Shown one piece after another: positions 11,564-23,763 of a stretch of 64,000 nucleotides of DNA. The notes beneath the pieces were generated by a model, which had not been told where the DNA came from, did not search any database, and saw only the letters and a list, made by a program, of their open reading frames with translations. A program made the translations under genes and the position numbers. The DNA is from Oxytricha trifallax (lineage: Eukaryota; Ciliophora; Spirotrichea; Sporadotrichida; Oxytrichidae), in assembly GCA_000711775.1 (NCBI GenBank), contig ARYC01000049.1, forward strand, positions 154,316-218,315, in the 5' to 3' direction. Position 1 is the stretch's first letter, and every line of letters starts with the position of its first letter.

Positions 11564-12410
11564 ATGAGTCAAAAGTACCTTGAAAGCGTAATAGAGAAGC
11601 CAGATTTTATATACAATTGGTCAGAAGCTGTAGTAATTATAGACGAATATGACTGGAAGTTTTCAAGGGAAATGTCAGGCAAATAGAGGTCTTGCTAAAC
11701 TATACTGGAATACCGAAACTGTGATTAGTTTTACAAGGTCAAAGTTTACAACCAAAGAACTTAATTGCTTGAAAATTGTTTTTAACACTGAATTTCCAAA
11801 ACTTAGTAAAAAATTTTTAAGAGAGTTTTAGAGGTCTTTGCTCACATTTGCTAGTTCTTTTATGTAATAATATCTGTCCAAAATTTATATTCTCGATTAA
11901 AAAATTATTTAAAAAAGTTCTAAACTGTGCCGTTTTTCTGCATTAAAAATATCATAGGCGCCATTATCAGCCTCAAATTTGATAATTAATTAGTGAATAA
12001 AATTAAGAGGCTCAATTTGGGGTCTTTCTATTGAATGAATGAAAAATAAAGGGGACAGATAACTGAAGTCCACACACGAGACAAATTAAACTGTGGTATA
12101 TATTTAATTGTAGCTGATAATTTTAATCTGAGATCTACAGAGTAAGTTCTTGGGAGAGTTAGATGATTGCATAAAAAAGAAGTTACAAGCAAATCATTTA
12201 TAAATAAAGGTTATAACTATCCGTTAGTAGTACATTAAAATCATCTTAAAACCGCAGCCCTATAGACGGTTATAGGTTGCTCTTAGTGGAAGAAAGAAGA
12301 TGCAATGGTAAACTATTAAGCCGAGGTGCTTTAAAATGTTGCAAATGACATTTGGTAGAAATTTCAAAAAAATTAATGTGACTATAGAAATAAATATATA
12401 GTTAAATAAT
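11564..12410 (+). CDS. Possible DDE-type transposase (ISXO2/Merlin-like)
   Basis: Starts MSQKYLESVIEKPDF and stays in one frame for about 280 codons. The segment VVIIDEYDWKFSREMSGKQ resembles the first catalytic-Asp region of ISXO2/Merlin transposases (EIDE..F..KR...GR). Further on, YLIVADNFN, then NKGYNYPLVVHQNHL and LQTVIGCSQWKKED sit in the order and spacing of the second catalytic region and the final 'T..IE..W..LK' region. The last acidic residue is not obvious (I-G instead of I-E), so the enzyme may be inactive, or the resemblance may be weak. A few TGA are read as Trp (FYWMNEK, GRVRWLHKK). The 630-bp element at 1589, with an 8-bp duplication, is the kind of sequence such an enzyme moves. 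Confidence 0.38.
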
Positions 12411-12414
12411 TGAT

Positions 12415-13465
12415 TTATATAATGATTGCTTTGAAGATTAATTGTATTTAAATATGTGAAATTTATGTATTAAATGTAAATTAATTTGTAATTAAAGGCC
12501 TATGCTTTATACTAAATGAGTAAGCATTTATAAAAAAGCTCAATAAATAATTATATAAATACATAATTAAAAAATTATTACTCATGCTTGAATGTTAAAA
12601 TAAAAACAATTAGTAAACTAATCGATTTAAATCAATTTTAAGAGAAATTATTAAATAATCAAGAATATTTGAAATTTTAATTATAAAAACATTCTCAAAT
12701 CAAGGTATTACAATGTAATGTTATTTGAGTATTATATAAATAGGGAGGGAGATTAAATTTTAATGTAAAATATGGAATTTATAAATTAGATATATATTGC
12801 TATTTTCTTCCATAACCATGAGATTTAGTGAGAAACAGCAAGCTGTACTTACTTTTGTTTTTGTATTAATGGAGAGCCTTTATCGTTGAGTTAGGCCAAG
12901 CACGTTTTATTTACAGTTCTATGAGGAGCCTAAATTTCATTTTTTTAATTTATATGTCATTATCCCTTGTATTCGTCATAATCGTCATTGTTATTTTATA
13001 AACTCAAATTACATTAAATTACATTTAATAAGTAAATTATAGTTTTTCTAATATTAAAGCTAAAACAATTATACTCTGAGTTATACTTAATAATGAATTA
13101 ATATTTTAGAATAAACTATACATTAAATTAGAAATGTTTCCCTTCACAACAATTTATAATAGAATAAAATTAATTAATTAATTTAAGAAATAAATTATTT
13201 TTTTTATAATAATTATTAACATAATAGCTATAAAAATATTTGATTAAAACAAGCGTTATAAATTAATTTTAAAACAAAATAAAAATAACGATTGTAAGTA
13301 AATCAAGAAAAACTGGGGGATATTTCTCGATTTCCCCTACATAAGTAAAAAGAATTAAGAAATAAATACAATTTTATTTAAATAAATGATAAAACACAAC
13401 AACTGTATTAACTCTAAGAATTTCTTTAATATTTAAATTTTTTATCAATTTTACCTAAAGATCAG
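12415..13465. other. AT-rich stretch with one ambiguous exon
   Basis: Around 12819-12990 both strands give protein-like reading (plus: MRFSEKQQAVLTF; minus: NNDDYDEYKGQWHINQKN). I cannot decide between them. The rest is low-complexity AT sequence. Confidence 0.3.
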
Positions 13466-13469
13466 GTCC

Positions 13470-13850
13470 AAATGATATCTAAGCATAAGACAGCTCTTGT
13501 AAAAATATTCAAATAAAAATTCAGTAAAAGTTGCATCAGTAAAAGGTCACTCTATTTTTTCAAAGATGAAGGAGATTGTCAATGATGTTCAAGAATTAAA
13601 ACCTGACAAAGGCGAAGAGACAATAAAGTTTACCATCCATACAGCCTATGATGAATCGTAGATTAACGGTATTAAAGACTAAGGTGATAGAAAAAGCAAG
13701 AGAATTTTTGAACTTATTGACGCTTACTAACAAGAGGAGATTCTCTTTAATTAAACAAAGAAAAACAATAGCACGAATACAATAGCCAATGAGTCGGGAG
13801 AATATTGATAAAATAGAAAAAAATTGTGAAAAATAAATAATCTGTCTTGA
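13470..13850 (+). CDS. Unknown charged protein, C-terminal part
   Basis: One frame reads KVASVKGHSIFSKMKEIVN, then VQELKPDKGEETIKFTIH and RKSKRIFELIDAYQQEEIL, ending at TGA 13848-13850. An internal ATG at 13566 is in frame, but the reading clearly extends upstream to about 13470, probably to a splice site. TAA and TAG serve as Gln several times. Composition is typical of a soluble protein. Family unknown. Confidence 0.5.
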
Positions 13851-14269
13851 GTTTGATACATTTTGATTAAATTATAAATTAGTGAGAAAAAAAAACTGCT
13901 ATCCTTATCATTTAATGTTTTTTTTAAATATAAATATGCAGTGTAATTTAATTTGTCATAATATATTTAAATTATTTATGAATGTTGCTAAACTATTCTA
14001 GTTCAGCGAAGGTTATGAATTCAATCAAATAACTTAATTATAGTGGAAAATACATAAGTTACTTAAAGTTCTTTAACTTAAATCTACTGAATCTTTTTTT
14101 TATTTGTAGCAATTAAATTCTAAAATGTTTATTTAATATGAGAATATAAAGTTTGTAAAAAGAAGAAGTTTAAAATAGTTAAAAACCTTTAAAAATATCT
14201 GAAAAAATAACTTGCTTAGTATTTAATGCTTATATAGCTGCTTGATAAGGAGTTTGTGTGTAGAAAAAG

Positions 14270-14550
14270 TATAATAACAAGCCTTATTGATTTGTCACTT
14301 GGGCTGAACCCTGTTGCTTAAGGTAAACTTGCCTCTTGTCTCTTAGGAAGGAAGAATTGTGGCCTAAAATTTGTGCTGCAGATGTCTTGGTACGCTTGTG
14401 ACAATCAAAACCTCCTCCCAAGTGATTGACGGCCAAGATCAAACAAGATTTGGTATAGCGCAGTCTTGTGTCTATGAGGTAGAGAAACAAAGATGTTCAG
14501 CACAAAGGAGGCAGAGATGATCAGGTTAAGGTGGTTAGACATTCGTAAGA
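14270..14550 (-). CDS. Unknown exon, membrane-like
   Basis: Higher in G+C than its surroundings. The minus-strand frame reads NLIISASFVLNIFVSLPHR, YQILFDLGRQSLGRRFW and FRPQFFLPKRQEASL, with TGA as Trp in GRRFWLSQAY. It lies downstream of the zinc-finger gene on the same strand and could be its last exon or a separate gene. A second minus frame (DTRLRYTKSCLILAVNHL) is also open, so the frame choice is not certain. Confidence 0.35.
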
Positions 14551-14649
14551 ATTATTTTCGTTAAAAATTAAGAATTGATAAATATCATAATCTATTTTTA
14601 TTATGTTATTGTAAAATGTTGATAATTTAATTTGATGTTGGAATTTAGT

Positions 14650-16044
14650 TTGTGTCCCCTGAAGCCAAAACACTTAAAATATCATTAAAATTTGACATAG
14701 TGCCCGAGTCAATAAGCTCCTAAGCAAGCTGTGATACAGACTTTAAATTTTCGAAAACTTCATAAAATTTATCTCAAGCTAGCTGGCAATATAATGTCTG
14801 TGTTTATTGAATCCATGTCGTTGGCCCCATTAATATAAGGACATAATTTTTAGTCTACATTAAATGTTTAGGTTCCTAAATCTGAGCTCTGGAAAAATTG
14901 CTAATTGAATGAACTATATGAGCTATCATCAAGATTGATTTTGATATTCTGGGGCTTTAAATAGAGATGAACAACATTTTATTCATGAAGCTTGGCTATT
15001 GCTATAGCCGCATTAACTATGCATCTCCATTTAACAACTCTACGATGTTAGAGATTCAAGAGATCTCCTAAGTTGAAGTCGTAACCCTTAAGCCAAATAA
15101 GCAAGTAAGTTGGGCTTAAAAATATCTTGGTAATGTTGTCGTGATATCTATTAAATTTTGTGCTCCTATAAATTTAGTAGCCAAATTATGTCTCGTTAAA
15201 CTCTATCTCTATAGAGTTTTAAGGTGACTGTTTAATGTAAAGCCAAATAGTTATAAGTTAGGGTTGGTTTTTTCTAAATTAACTCCTCTAATATTTCAAT
15301 TAAACAACCACTCTTTTTGGTTTTCAATTTAATTATTTCTTCATAGTCTTAATAGTTGATTTATTTATGCTGCAGTTAATTGTGGACTACATCTTATTAT
15401 TAGGACCCCCAATAAAATTGATTTTTTAGAGTTGTTTAATGCGAACTATCAAAATTTTGGGTCTTATAATGAAGGTTCAGCTTATATGAGCTCCTCATTT
15501 TAAGTTCCTTATTGTGACCAGACTGCGATCTTCTCTGTTTCCTCGTTTTCTTTATTTTAAGGTCCAAATTATACAATTACTAGACAACCTATAAATTATA
15601 ATTAAATACATATAATGTCTGTAATTAAAATTGGAGGAAAAACTGCTTTGTAAAGTTCATCTTCCGAATGAACAATAAGGTGCCTTTTTATTGTGCAGTT
15701 AGGTATCTACCAATTAAACTTTTGTTTACAAACTTTACAAGAGTACACGTCCTTTGATTTCAAATGAGCAAACTTCCCTTGTTTTCTAGAATTAGTTTTG
15801 ATGTGCTTCGTATATTAATTTTTAGTAAAATCTTTGTCACAAATTGTAGGAAGACTAGGTTATGATATTGGCAAGGGGATTCTGTTATTCCTCAATTATA
15901 TTTGACATTCATTTGATTTAAGAAAGTTTTCTAGGAAGTAGAATTAATTATTTCAAACTTACCCTTTTGTATAGTGTAACTTGAAAGTTCCACAATTGAG
16001 GATGAGATTTCATCATCAGTTTTAATGCTACTTAATGATGACAT
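14650..16044 (-). CDS. BED/C2H2 zinc-finger protein
   Basis: Starts MSSLSSIKTDDE at 16044. A 32-nt intron (15931-15962, GTAAGT...CCTAG) keeps the frame. Exon 2 has a degenerate finger (TICDKDF...KHIKTN, lacking the first Cys and last His) and then a good one, YSCKVCKQKF followed by HLIVH (C-x2-C ... H-x3-H). The same frame continues uninterrupted through NKENEETEKIAVW, LTAAQINQLLRLWRN and NWNIRGVNLEKT, to an end near LAQELIDSGTMS and LSVLASGD. One such finger followed by a long globular region is typical of BED-type proteins, many derived from hAT transposases, and of transcription factors. It probably binds DNA in the nucleus. Several TGA read as Trp. Confidence 0.6.
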
Positions 16045-16418
16045 GCTGCAAAGTATTCCATTTCTTCTACCTTCTATTTACTATTAAGTAACTTAATTAA
16101 TATAAATTATTAATAGTCACAATTTTCATTTATAAAATTAGGTTTTACTATTAAATATAATTTTTATAGGTAGCATCAAACAGTTTTCAATAAAATTTAA
16201 GAGCATAAATTTAAGAATTACTAATAGCTTTAAAACCTAGAAACCCATAGAATTAACATTTCAAACCCTTTGTCCTAAATATTGTCCTGATAGGACATTT
16301 ACAGGACATTTTTATTTAAAGGGGAACATATATAAAAAGTATTAGATCCTTATTTGGATATGATGACATAAATAATAAATCTCTGAAAAATGAACAAAAG
16401 CTACTATACATAACTCTT

Positions 16419-17350
16419 ATGAGAATATTGCAATTCTACTTTGCTTTTTATGTTGACTTTCAACCAATAAAAAAACGCTATAAGCTTAAGAATTTGGTTT
16501 GCTTAGAGATATGTAAAGTTTTATCTTTTTTAAATACTAGAAAAAGAAATCAATTAATAGACAAATGGAATAACCTAAATCAATTAAAACAATACCTAAA
16601 TAAATACGCAAATTCCTTCAAAACATCTAGAAGGTCAACTAAGCAGTAAATCTGATTGGTTTAATTATCTAAAGTTTTATTGTACACTTCGCTTAATTAA
16701 AACTTACAGGTAATATATTCTTGCCACCATATAAGCAATGTACAATGAGATTTCTTCGAGATTTTTTGAAAGGGACCAAAATTTTAACTAAGTCTAATGA
16801 AGTGATTTGGGTTAATGTCCCCTTTTATCCTGAATAAAGCTTGAACAGAATATGGGATGTAATAAAAGGGGATGAAGATCTTAAAAAGGACCTAAATAAT
16901 TATGATTATGCTCACGAACTGCTTGATCGAAACTTTTTTTGAGGGTTTTGGGGAAAATCAGATATTCTTATTTTTAAAGGATGGTCTAAGATCATTAATA
17001 AATAAGGGTATCAGGGACGCAATTAGCAGGAGACCAAATTAAAATTATAATTAGCAATGAGTTCATGAAATAACTCTAAAAAATCCAACAATTTCAAGCA
17101 AGAAAAGTTTTTTGAATAAATTAATTATAGAACGAAAAGGCAGGGCCCTCTCCCTTCTTAGACAAGGACCATAATGCAGAAGAGTAACCAAAAAACAAAA
17201 ATTGAATGAAATGACATTTTCCTATTCTGACTAAATAACCAACTCAAATGGGAATTAAGAAGAATGCAAAGAAGGATAAAGGGCAAGGAACATCAATTCT
17301 ACTCCACAAAAACAAAAGTTTTTTAAAACTTGATTATTATGCTTATACTA
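16419..17350 (+). CDS. Unknown basic protein, at least two exons
   Basis: The first part (from ATG 16419) reads KKRYKLKNLVCLEICKVL and RNQLIDKWNNLNQLKQYL. After a junction near 16660-16760 the second part reads MRFLRDFLKGTKILTKSN, VPFYPEQSLNRIWDVIK, YDYAHELLDRNFFWGFW and GKSDILIFKGWSKII, then a basic tail. TGA occurs as Trp several times, including RNFFWGFWG where TGA and TGG are mixed. Good globular composition; no family recognised. Confidence 0.5.
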
Positions 17351-17399
17351 CTTTAAAAAATTTATTACTTAATCAAACTTTTTCTAATAGAGCAACCTA

Positions 17400-18460
17400 A
17401 ATTTGCATTTTTCTTGTGCGTTTTTTTCTGTTTTTACACAGTCTTCTTACTTAATACTCAAAATTGAGTTCTATATTATTTGATAGTGCTCCTTATATTA
17501 AAAGTTAAAGTTCCTTTAAATTAAGTCCTTATTATACCAAAATTTTACTCTTAAAATATTTCTCCAATGCAGTTGAACTGAGAGGAGTAGGGTGCATTAA
17601 AGATACTACATTTATAATCAATTATCTTTAACTTAAAAGCCCTGTTATGGTGAGCACGCAAATTATCCATAAATTTACTAATACTTTCTTACCCTTAAAT
17701 TAAGGTTCTTTAATTTCCAGAACTAACATCAAATCTGGAATTTTAATTGATTTTTCTTTTATAACATATCCTAGATTTCCTAATTACCCTTACCAATAAA
17801 GCCAAAGTTGTAATTTTTATGCCTTCTTTTTGAACTTCTTAATTGGAGTAAGGACCTGCCTAGGACCTAATTATTATAGCATGGGGCTTAAATATAGTTT
17901 CATTAAAGTAGATCAATACTTCCTATTGGGAATAAGCTTAAATTATCAATGGGTATTACTGAATCTACTAAACTTAAATTTGGGTCATTTTTAATTTGAA
18001 AGCTTATATAATGACTTCATCTATTTATATATCACGCCATTAAGTAAGTAAAGTTTTCTATAAGTTGATATTCATTTTTCAGGAAATTTTCGATAAAAAA
18101 TATTAGCTCTATTTGCTATAATGTATTATATTAGTTCTGTAAAAGTTGTGTTATTGACTAGATAGTTTAAGTGATCAAGTAATAAATTAAGATTACTTTT
18201 CTTATTTCTAAAACTCTTATTCATTTTTTTTTCATGATAAATGCAAACTTTTCGTATCAAATTTTGGCTATAACCAAATATTTCGCTAATATATTTATAA
18301 AGAAAAATGGTGTATTAAGAATTTTAAGGATCTTAATTATAGTATCGTAGTTGATAAATTTAGGTCCTGCATTTATCAGTAATGCTGCTTTATTTTATTA
18401 AATTTATTTTATTTTTTGTATATTATATTTACAATTCTTAAATTCTTCCAAAAATATATC
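17400..18460 (+). CDS. Possible Ser/Asn/Phe-rich membrane or surface protein
   Basis: One plus frame gives GCIKDTTFIINYL, NTFLPLNQGSLISRTNIK, ILIDFSFITYPRF, LIGVRTCLGPNYYSM and FIKVDQYFLLGISLNYQW, an organisation like a secreted or membrane protein. Other frames are also open because no codon stops strictly, so support is from composition only. No domain recognised. Confidence 0.35.
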
Positions 18461-18899
18461 TTATGATTAGGAAAGACATCCCATTAATCAATTAAAACAT
18501 AAAGCACATTTCACTTAACATCTTCGGAAAATAAATAATTTGTTTTTGTTATTTTTATGAACAAACCTTACATTGTACATTATATATACTTTTAATAATT
18601 TAATTAAATATAGCATGTACCAATCGTACATTTTATTGGCCAAATACTTTATATTTTAGAATTAATGTTGCAGTTTAATAATCACACTTTAATTACATAT
18701 TTATAAAACCTAATGATAATTGAAAGCTGTGTAATACATTGCTGTTACACATACTTTTTAATTGATTTAAATAAATATTTTTCTTATTTACCAAATCAAT
18801 TGTTATTAAGTAATTGAAATTTAAACATTAAAACTTTGTATAAATGCTATTAAAGTCCTAACAAAGCATTCGTTAATCGCTGTCTTTTATCTTTGAAAA

Positions 18900-19090
18900 A
18901 CTTAATCAAATAACTTTAGGAATTTTATGAATTATTTTTCCGATGAACTCTTCTCTCATCATCTTCTTTTCTACAAATACCTCTGCTTGCTACCTCTTAT
19001 CGCTTCTCCTCTTCACCTTTAACTCCCTAAACCTTTTTTACTCTGCGCATCCTCTAAGATGGTTACTTAAGGAGATCTGCCGATCTTCCC
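18900..19090 (-). CDS. Highly charged exon fragment
   Basis: Minus strand reads KKVQGVKGEEEKRQEV and GICRKEDDERRVHRKN in a locally GC-richer stretch. Only one exon is visible. It is probably a charged linker or tail of a larger minus-strand protein. Confidence 0.3.
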
Positions 19091-19239
19091 TTTTAAATTA
19101 TAATTATGTTAATTTTTGAATGCCTAACTATAGTAATTAATAGAATAATTTAGAGTAGTTGCGAATAATGGTCTCATTTGTACAATAAAATTTTGACTTT
19201 AATTTCGTAAATCTTTCCTCTTCTTTAATGCTTAAAAGA

Positions 19240-19597
19240 TAATTTAATTCACTCCATCATTGTCAAGGATTAGAAGAATGTCACAAATTCACTTTTTTCC
19301 AAATGGAGCCAATCAAATTGGTACGGTAGGAAAATTATAAGAGATGACTTTGATGTGCTTATTAAAGAAAATAATCTCCAGAAAGCTCTTCAATCTGAGG
19401 AACTGAAGTAAATATGACGTCGCATCTTTTGAGGTACTAAAATCTTTACTTATAAAGTTCATTCCTCCTTATAACCATTGGAATTATTCTTTTTTATACC
19501 AGTTAAAATTTTTGATTCAGAATATCAAAAAAAAAAGAAAAAGATAATAATTTTTGGATCCCCATCAACTTATAAGTAGTTATTGATACATTCACTA
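19240..19597 (+). CDS. Unknown protein, 5' or middle exon
   Basis: Frame reads IIVKDQKNVTNSLFSKW, KIIRDDFDVLIKENNLQKAL, FFFIPVKIFDSEYQKKKKK and IIIFGSPSTYK before running into the TA-flanked element at 19598. TGA appears as Trp. An exon at 20252-20372 on the same strand may belong to the same gene. Family unknown. Confidence 0.4.
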
Positions 19598-19904
19598 TAG
19601 TTGCTGCCGACTAAAGTTTTCGGCAACTGCAGATATTTCACATACATCGACTAACTTTACGACTTTCAAGGCTCAGGAAGCTTAAAATCCAAAAGAATTA
19701 GATGAAATCCAATAGGAATTAGAACGAGTTCTTTAAGCATATTTAGCAATACAATTCTCCACAAAAAATGACTAGGGATTCACTAAAGGTACCCCTCAAA
19801 ATCTAAATAAAGTTTAGCCTAAGTTTTTACAGAAGTGTAGTCATAGAATTGGTAGAGCTGATACGCTGAGCAAGTTCAAAGAAAACTTTAGTCGGCAGCA
19901 ACTG
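19598..19904. mobile_element. 307-bp TA-flanked inverted-repeat element (Tc1/mariner-like ends)
   Basis: Left end TAGTTGCTGCCGACTAAAG matches the inverted right end CAGTTGCTGCCGACTAAAG except the first base. TIRs are about 25 bp, and TA lies on each side (19596-19597, 19905-19906). TA duplication with CAGT-type ends is the Tc1/mariner signature. The interior is open in one frame (KELDEIQQELERVLQAYL and CSHRIGRADTLSKF), so it may carry a captured or vestigial coding fragment. Confidence 0.75.
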
Positions 19905-20251
19905 TAATGATTCGATAAATATATAAATACAAATATATATAAAATAAACAAAAATTGTTATCATTCCTTGTTTAATAGATAATAAATTCACTATTTACAT
20001 ATTATTCAGATGCTAAAAAAGCTTTCCTTTTTAAATATAAAATTAACAATATATTATATTTGAGATAATTACTTAAAGATTAACCATATTCTTTTTAAGC
20101 TTTATTAAAAAATTTTAATAAGATGGATTTTTTTAAAATAATTCAATAAAAAAATTTATAAATAAATAATAATAATATGCCTGATTAGAGTCCTCTGTGC
20201 CATTCAATAAATTTTTAAGTAACAAAAAAATATCTAGCTTTATATTTTTTA

Positions 20252-20372
20252 TAGGAGCTGCAACTGCTAAGATTTGAGGTGTCAACTAACAGGTAGTTCA
20301 TAAACGTCACAAAGAGATTGGCACAGGATGAAAAAAAATTGAATGATAATGACGAAGTCAAAATGAATTTTT
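20252..20372 (+). CDS. Small exon after a probable 3' splice site
   Basis: Follows TTTTTTATAG. Reads ELQLLRFEVSTNRQFINV, then KRLAQDEKKLNDNDEVKM. It is soluble-protein-like and may continue the gene at 19240 beyond the 307-bp element. The surrounding 20.4-21.3 kb is AT-rich and I see no gene in it. Confidence 0.35.
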
Positions 20373-21349
20373 AGATATACTAATTTTATTGCTACTATAC
20401 TATTGTTACTATTATTTATCATTTTTTATTTTATTTCAATTTATTCAAAAAACTTCATAAATATTATATTTTCGGATAATATATTTTCTTAACTACAAAT
20501 ACACGAATTAAAAATATTTTTGTAAGAACGAAAAAAATCTATAATGAATTATCAAAGTTAAAATTAGAAAATTTTGATTCCTTAGTCTAGAATTATTTAC
20601 TAAATAGTTATTCTAAAGTAGTATATTTAAATACTAATTAGTTTTGGCAAATTTAATATACTATTTTTATTAAAAGTCAGATTAAATTATTAAAGTCATA
20701 GTCATTATTATTTGTTAGAGTTAATTTTAAATAAATATTTAAATATTTAAATACTCATCTTTAATTATATTTATAATATTTCTATTAAAATAAAGTTAAA
20801 ATGCAGTTGTATTTGAATTCCTTAAGAATGATCATTATGCACATTTAATAATTTTAACAATAATTTAAATGAATGAATCCTTTTTATAAAATAGACGTTG
20901 CAAAAACCGGGTTTTGGTAAGTATGCAGCACATTTTGGGGTTATAAAAATTATGTAGCATTTTTAATTAACTATTTATCTCTCACTTAATTAACATTCAT
21001 ACCTAAAAGCTTCATTTTTATATATAATGCAAGTTAATGCTAAAGGTTTAAAGGGTATGTTTTGTTATCTGTTTTTAGAATGGCTTTCTATTTATTTTAT
21101 TAATTGATTATAATATTTATTATAAGAAAAGTATAAATCTTTTTATCGTGAAGGATACTATAGAGAAGAAACCTTTTAGCCAGCAAATTTTATAAAAACC
21201 GTAAGCAATTAAAACAATATCAGCCAATAATGTTTAATAGCAATCAATAATGGATAACTTTAATTTTTCAAGAACATTTCAAAAGGGATCATCATCAAAA
21301 CAAAATTAGGAGGAATAACGTATTATTTAAAATGTCTTTATTATATTTA

Positions 21350-22440
21350 GGAATATAAAGGGGTGTTCGACTTAAATGCTAATTATTTTATGAGAAAAGG
21401 GCAATATCGATGAGAATTGGATTTAGTCGATGTTGGAATAATCGGATAGGATGATACTCTATAACTATCTTGTTCATAGCTTTCACCATGAAGTTCTTGA
21501 CCCAATAGATAAGATAATATAAAAGCAATAAGAAGCGCAATCAATTCGATGACTAGCATCAAATTAATACTCCAATCGCTTAAAAGATATTTTGCACTAT
21601 CATATCAATCAATAGCCAAAAGCAAAAGATGTCAATTTTCTCATTTTAAAATCTAAAATCAAAAGTGAGTGATTATGTTGATTAATGCCTTAAGACAGTG
21701 AAGTAGGAAGCAAAATAAATTGAAAATAATATGGTATTTTTTAAATTGATTTTAATACTGGATCTTAAGTAGAGAGATTAGTCAAATAAACCATTAGAGT
21801 AATCTTGTAAAGCAATTGAATTTGAAAAAGAAGATAAGACTTATTTTCTTTGAAAAAAGTGCTGAAATACTGTGATTTAAAAAAGTCTTAGAGTTTCTAA
21901 ATATAGATTGACGCAATTATTAATGCTATCAATAATCAAAGAGAAAGATTTTAAAGTTTACAAGATATCAAAAAAGATTCCATATTCTTAGAAAGATTGC
22001 ATTTGATACTATCTCTTCGAGAACAAAAGAATAGATACCATTAAATTTTTTGAGAATGATCATTATTAGAGATTCAAAATCAATATATATATAAGAGAGC
22101 TGGTTAAGCTAATTCGTGTAGCACCTAGAGCTTAGCTACAAAAAGAATTTACAATATACAAACCAAAGAATTAAGCCTAAAATATTCTTTAAAAATAATG
22201 TGCTGCCCATATCCTTTTTAAATAATGAAGAAATGTGTAAATTTTATAAATATTGACGTAAGCAGCAAAAATGGAATGAAAATCTAAGAAGAGGATGGTA
22301 AGCCTAAGAAAGAAAATGCTATGGCTCAAGTTTAGCGGATTAAAGCTGTAAATGTTATTGGAGGTGTTAGTTTTAAAGAAGACATTTACTTTACTGTAAA
22401 GTGTGGAAGCAATATTACTAAAATATATTTGAAATGGTAA
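21350..22440 (+). CDS. Unknown gene running into a long inverted repeat
   Basis: Pieces in sensible frames: EYKGVFDLNANYFMRKGQ, VHSFHHEVLDPIDKIIQ, DILHYHINQQPKAKDVNF, and near the end MKKCVNFINIDVSSKNGM followed by IKAVNVIGGVSFKEDIYF. Frame changes between the pieces imply introns or decay. The last piece runs into the left arm of the inverted repeat at 22417, where it ends around KIYLKW. Family unknown. Confidence 0.4.
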
Positions 22441-22934
22441 ATTTACAATAACTAATAAACTTTTAAATTATTCAAATATTTAACAGCCATGTATTTGAGA
22501 CTATTATAAATCAAATTAGGGAGTAAGTAAACAGGATTCAAGCTTTCTGTTTAAACTGTTTTAATCTTAAATTAATTATTGCTTTAATGTAAAAAATTTG
22601 ATCAAATTATCAATTATATTAAATAAAAAGATATTATTGCTCTAAATATGGAGTATGTTAACACAAAAAATATTAATTTTAGACATCAATTTTTCAACTC
22701 ATTAAACAACAACAATAATACTAATTACTTTACCAATAATAATAACTACAAATACAACTACAACTACCACAAAAACTACTACAACTAAAAACTTAAACCC
22801 CTTTTTTTTAATTAAAAGAAATAACAAAATACTTACCTACCACTATTTTGGCAATACTACAGATAGAAGTTTAAACCAAAATCTTAAATGAAATCTGTGT
22901 TAGTAATATTAGATATATTGTAATTGTACCTCAA

Positions 22935-23312
22935 TCTAATCACATCGAAGATTGATGTGACTTCCTCTTCTACAGCTTGTTATTATACTCTTCTTCATTT
23001 TCATCATCGGAATGAGCGTGGATATCATCTGCCTTACTACTCTCCACATATCTCTTGAACAAATGCCTTGCTAAATCAACTCCAGTAAATGGAATTGGTT
23101 CGTCTCTTCCAAGTGATTGCATGTCAAGCTAACAGGCAATTATTTTCTCCGTGAATGTGACTTATTCTTTTGCTCATATCGTTGAAGTAAAATTCTAAGA
23201 CTGTGAGCTTTACTGAAAAATTCTTGAATGTCATATGTGTCTCTCCATACTTTATACCGAATGTGTAGCTCTACTCTCAGCATCTCTGTGATGTTTTCTT
23301 GTCTAGTTCAAT
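22935..23312 (-). pseudogene. Gene fragment truncated by a palindrome
   Basis: Minus frame reads CWEQSYTFGIKYGETHM and NFSVKLTVLEFYFNDMSK. After a one-base frame change it reads EKIIACQLDMQSLGRDEP, VDLARHLFKRYVESS and an acidic tail HAHSDDENEEE. It is very protein-like. Its upstream end is cut off exactly where the palindrome at 23314 starts, and the internal frame change suggests decay or a missed intron. TGA is read as Trp at CWEQ. Confidence 0.4.
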
Positions 23313-23313
23313 A

Positions 23314-23731
23314 TTGTAGAAATACATTTGAATTTGGGAAATTAATTATAAAAAATATTAAATATAAATCAAATTAGTGGCAGTAATAGTTGGCCAATTT
23401 AAACGATTTTGGGCTCATTCTCTTAGAAAATTCAAAATTAGCTGGACTTTGTTATTGGCGGTACAATTTTATCGCATCGAGGGAATGATATAACTTGAGT
23501 TTAATGTGAGTAAATATTCAATAAATATAAATAAGTTTAATTAAACTCAAGTTATATCACTCCCTCGATGCGATAAAATTGTACCGCCAATAACAAAGTC
23601 CAGCTAATTTTGAAATTTCTAAGAGAATGAGCCCAAAATCGTTTAAATTGGCCAACTATTACTGCCACTAATTTGATTTATATTTAATATTTTTTATAAT
23701 TAATTTCCCAAATTCAAATGTATTTCTACAA
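23314..23731. repeat. Near-perfect 418-bp palindrome
   Basis: Arms of about 190 bp starting TTGTAGAAATACATTTG and ending CAAATGTATTTCTACAA, spacer about 35 bp. Only a few mismatches, for example CATTC versus CACTC near the centre. Fold-back element type. Confidence 0.85.
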
Positions 23732-23763
23732 AATATACCAAATTATACAAATGTTTAGATATA

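Noticed and set aside
15100-15700. Long plus-strand frame (QVEVVTLKPNKQVSW...) opposite the zinc-finger gene
   Set aside because: The minus strand has the zinc finger, a frame-keeping intron and the same frame throughout; all frames are open under this code, so openness alone is not evidence.
22740-22790. ACAACAACTACAACTAC-type repeat as a coding Thr/Asn tract
   Set aside because: Imperfect trinucleotide-rich stretch just inside the inverted-repeat arm, with no protein frame around it.
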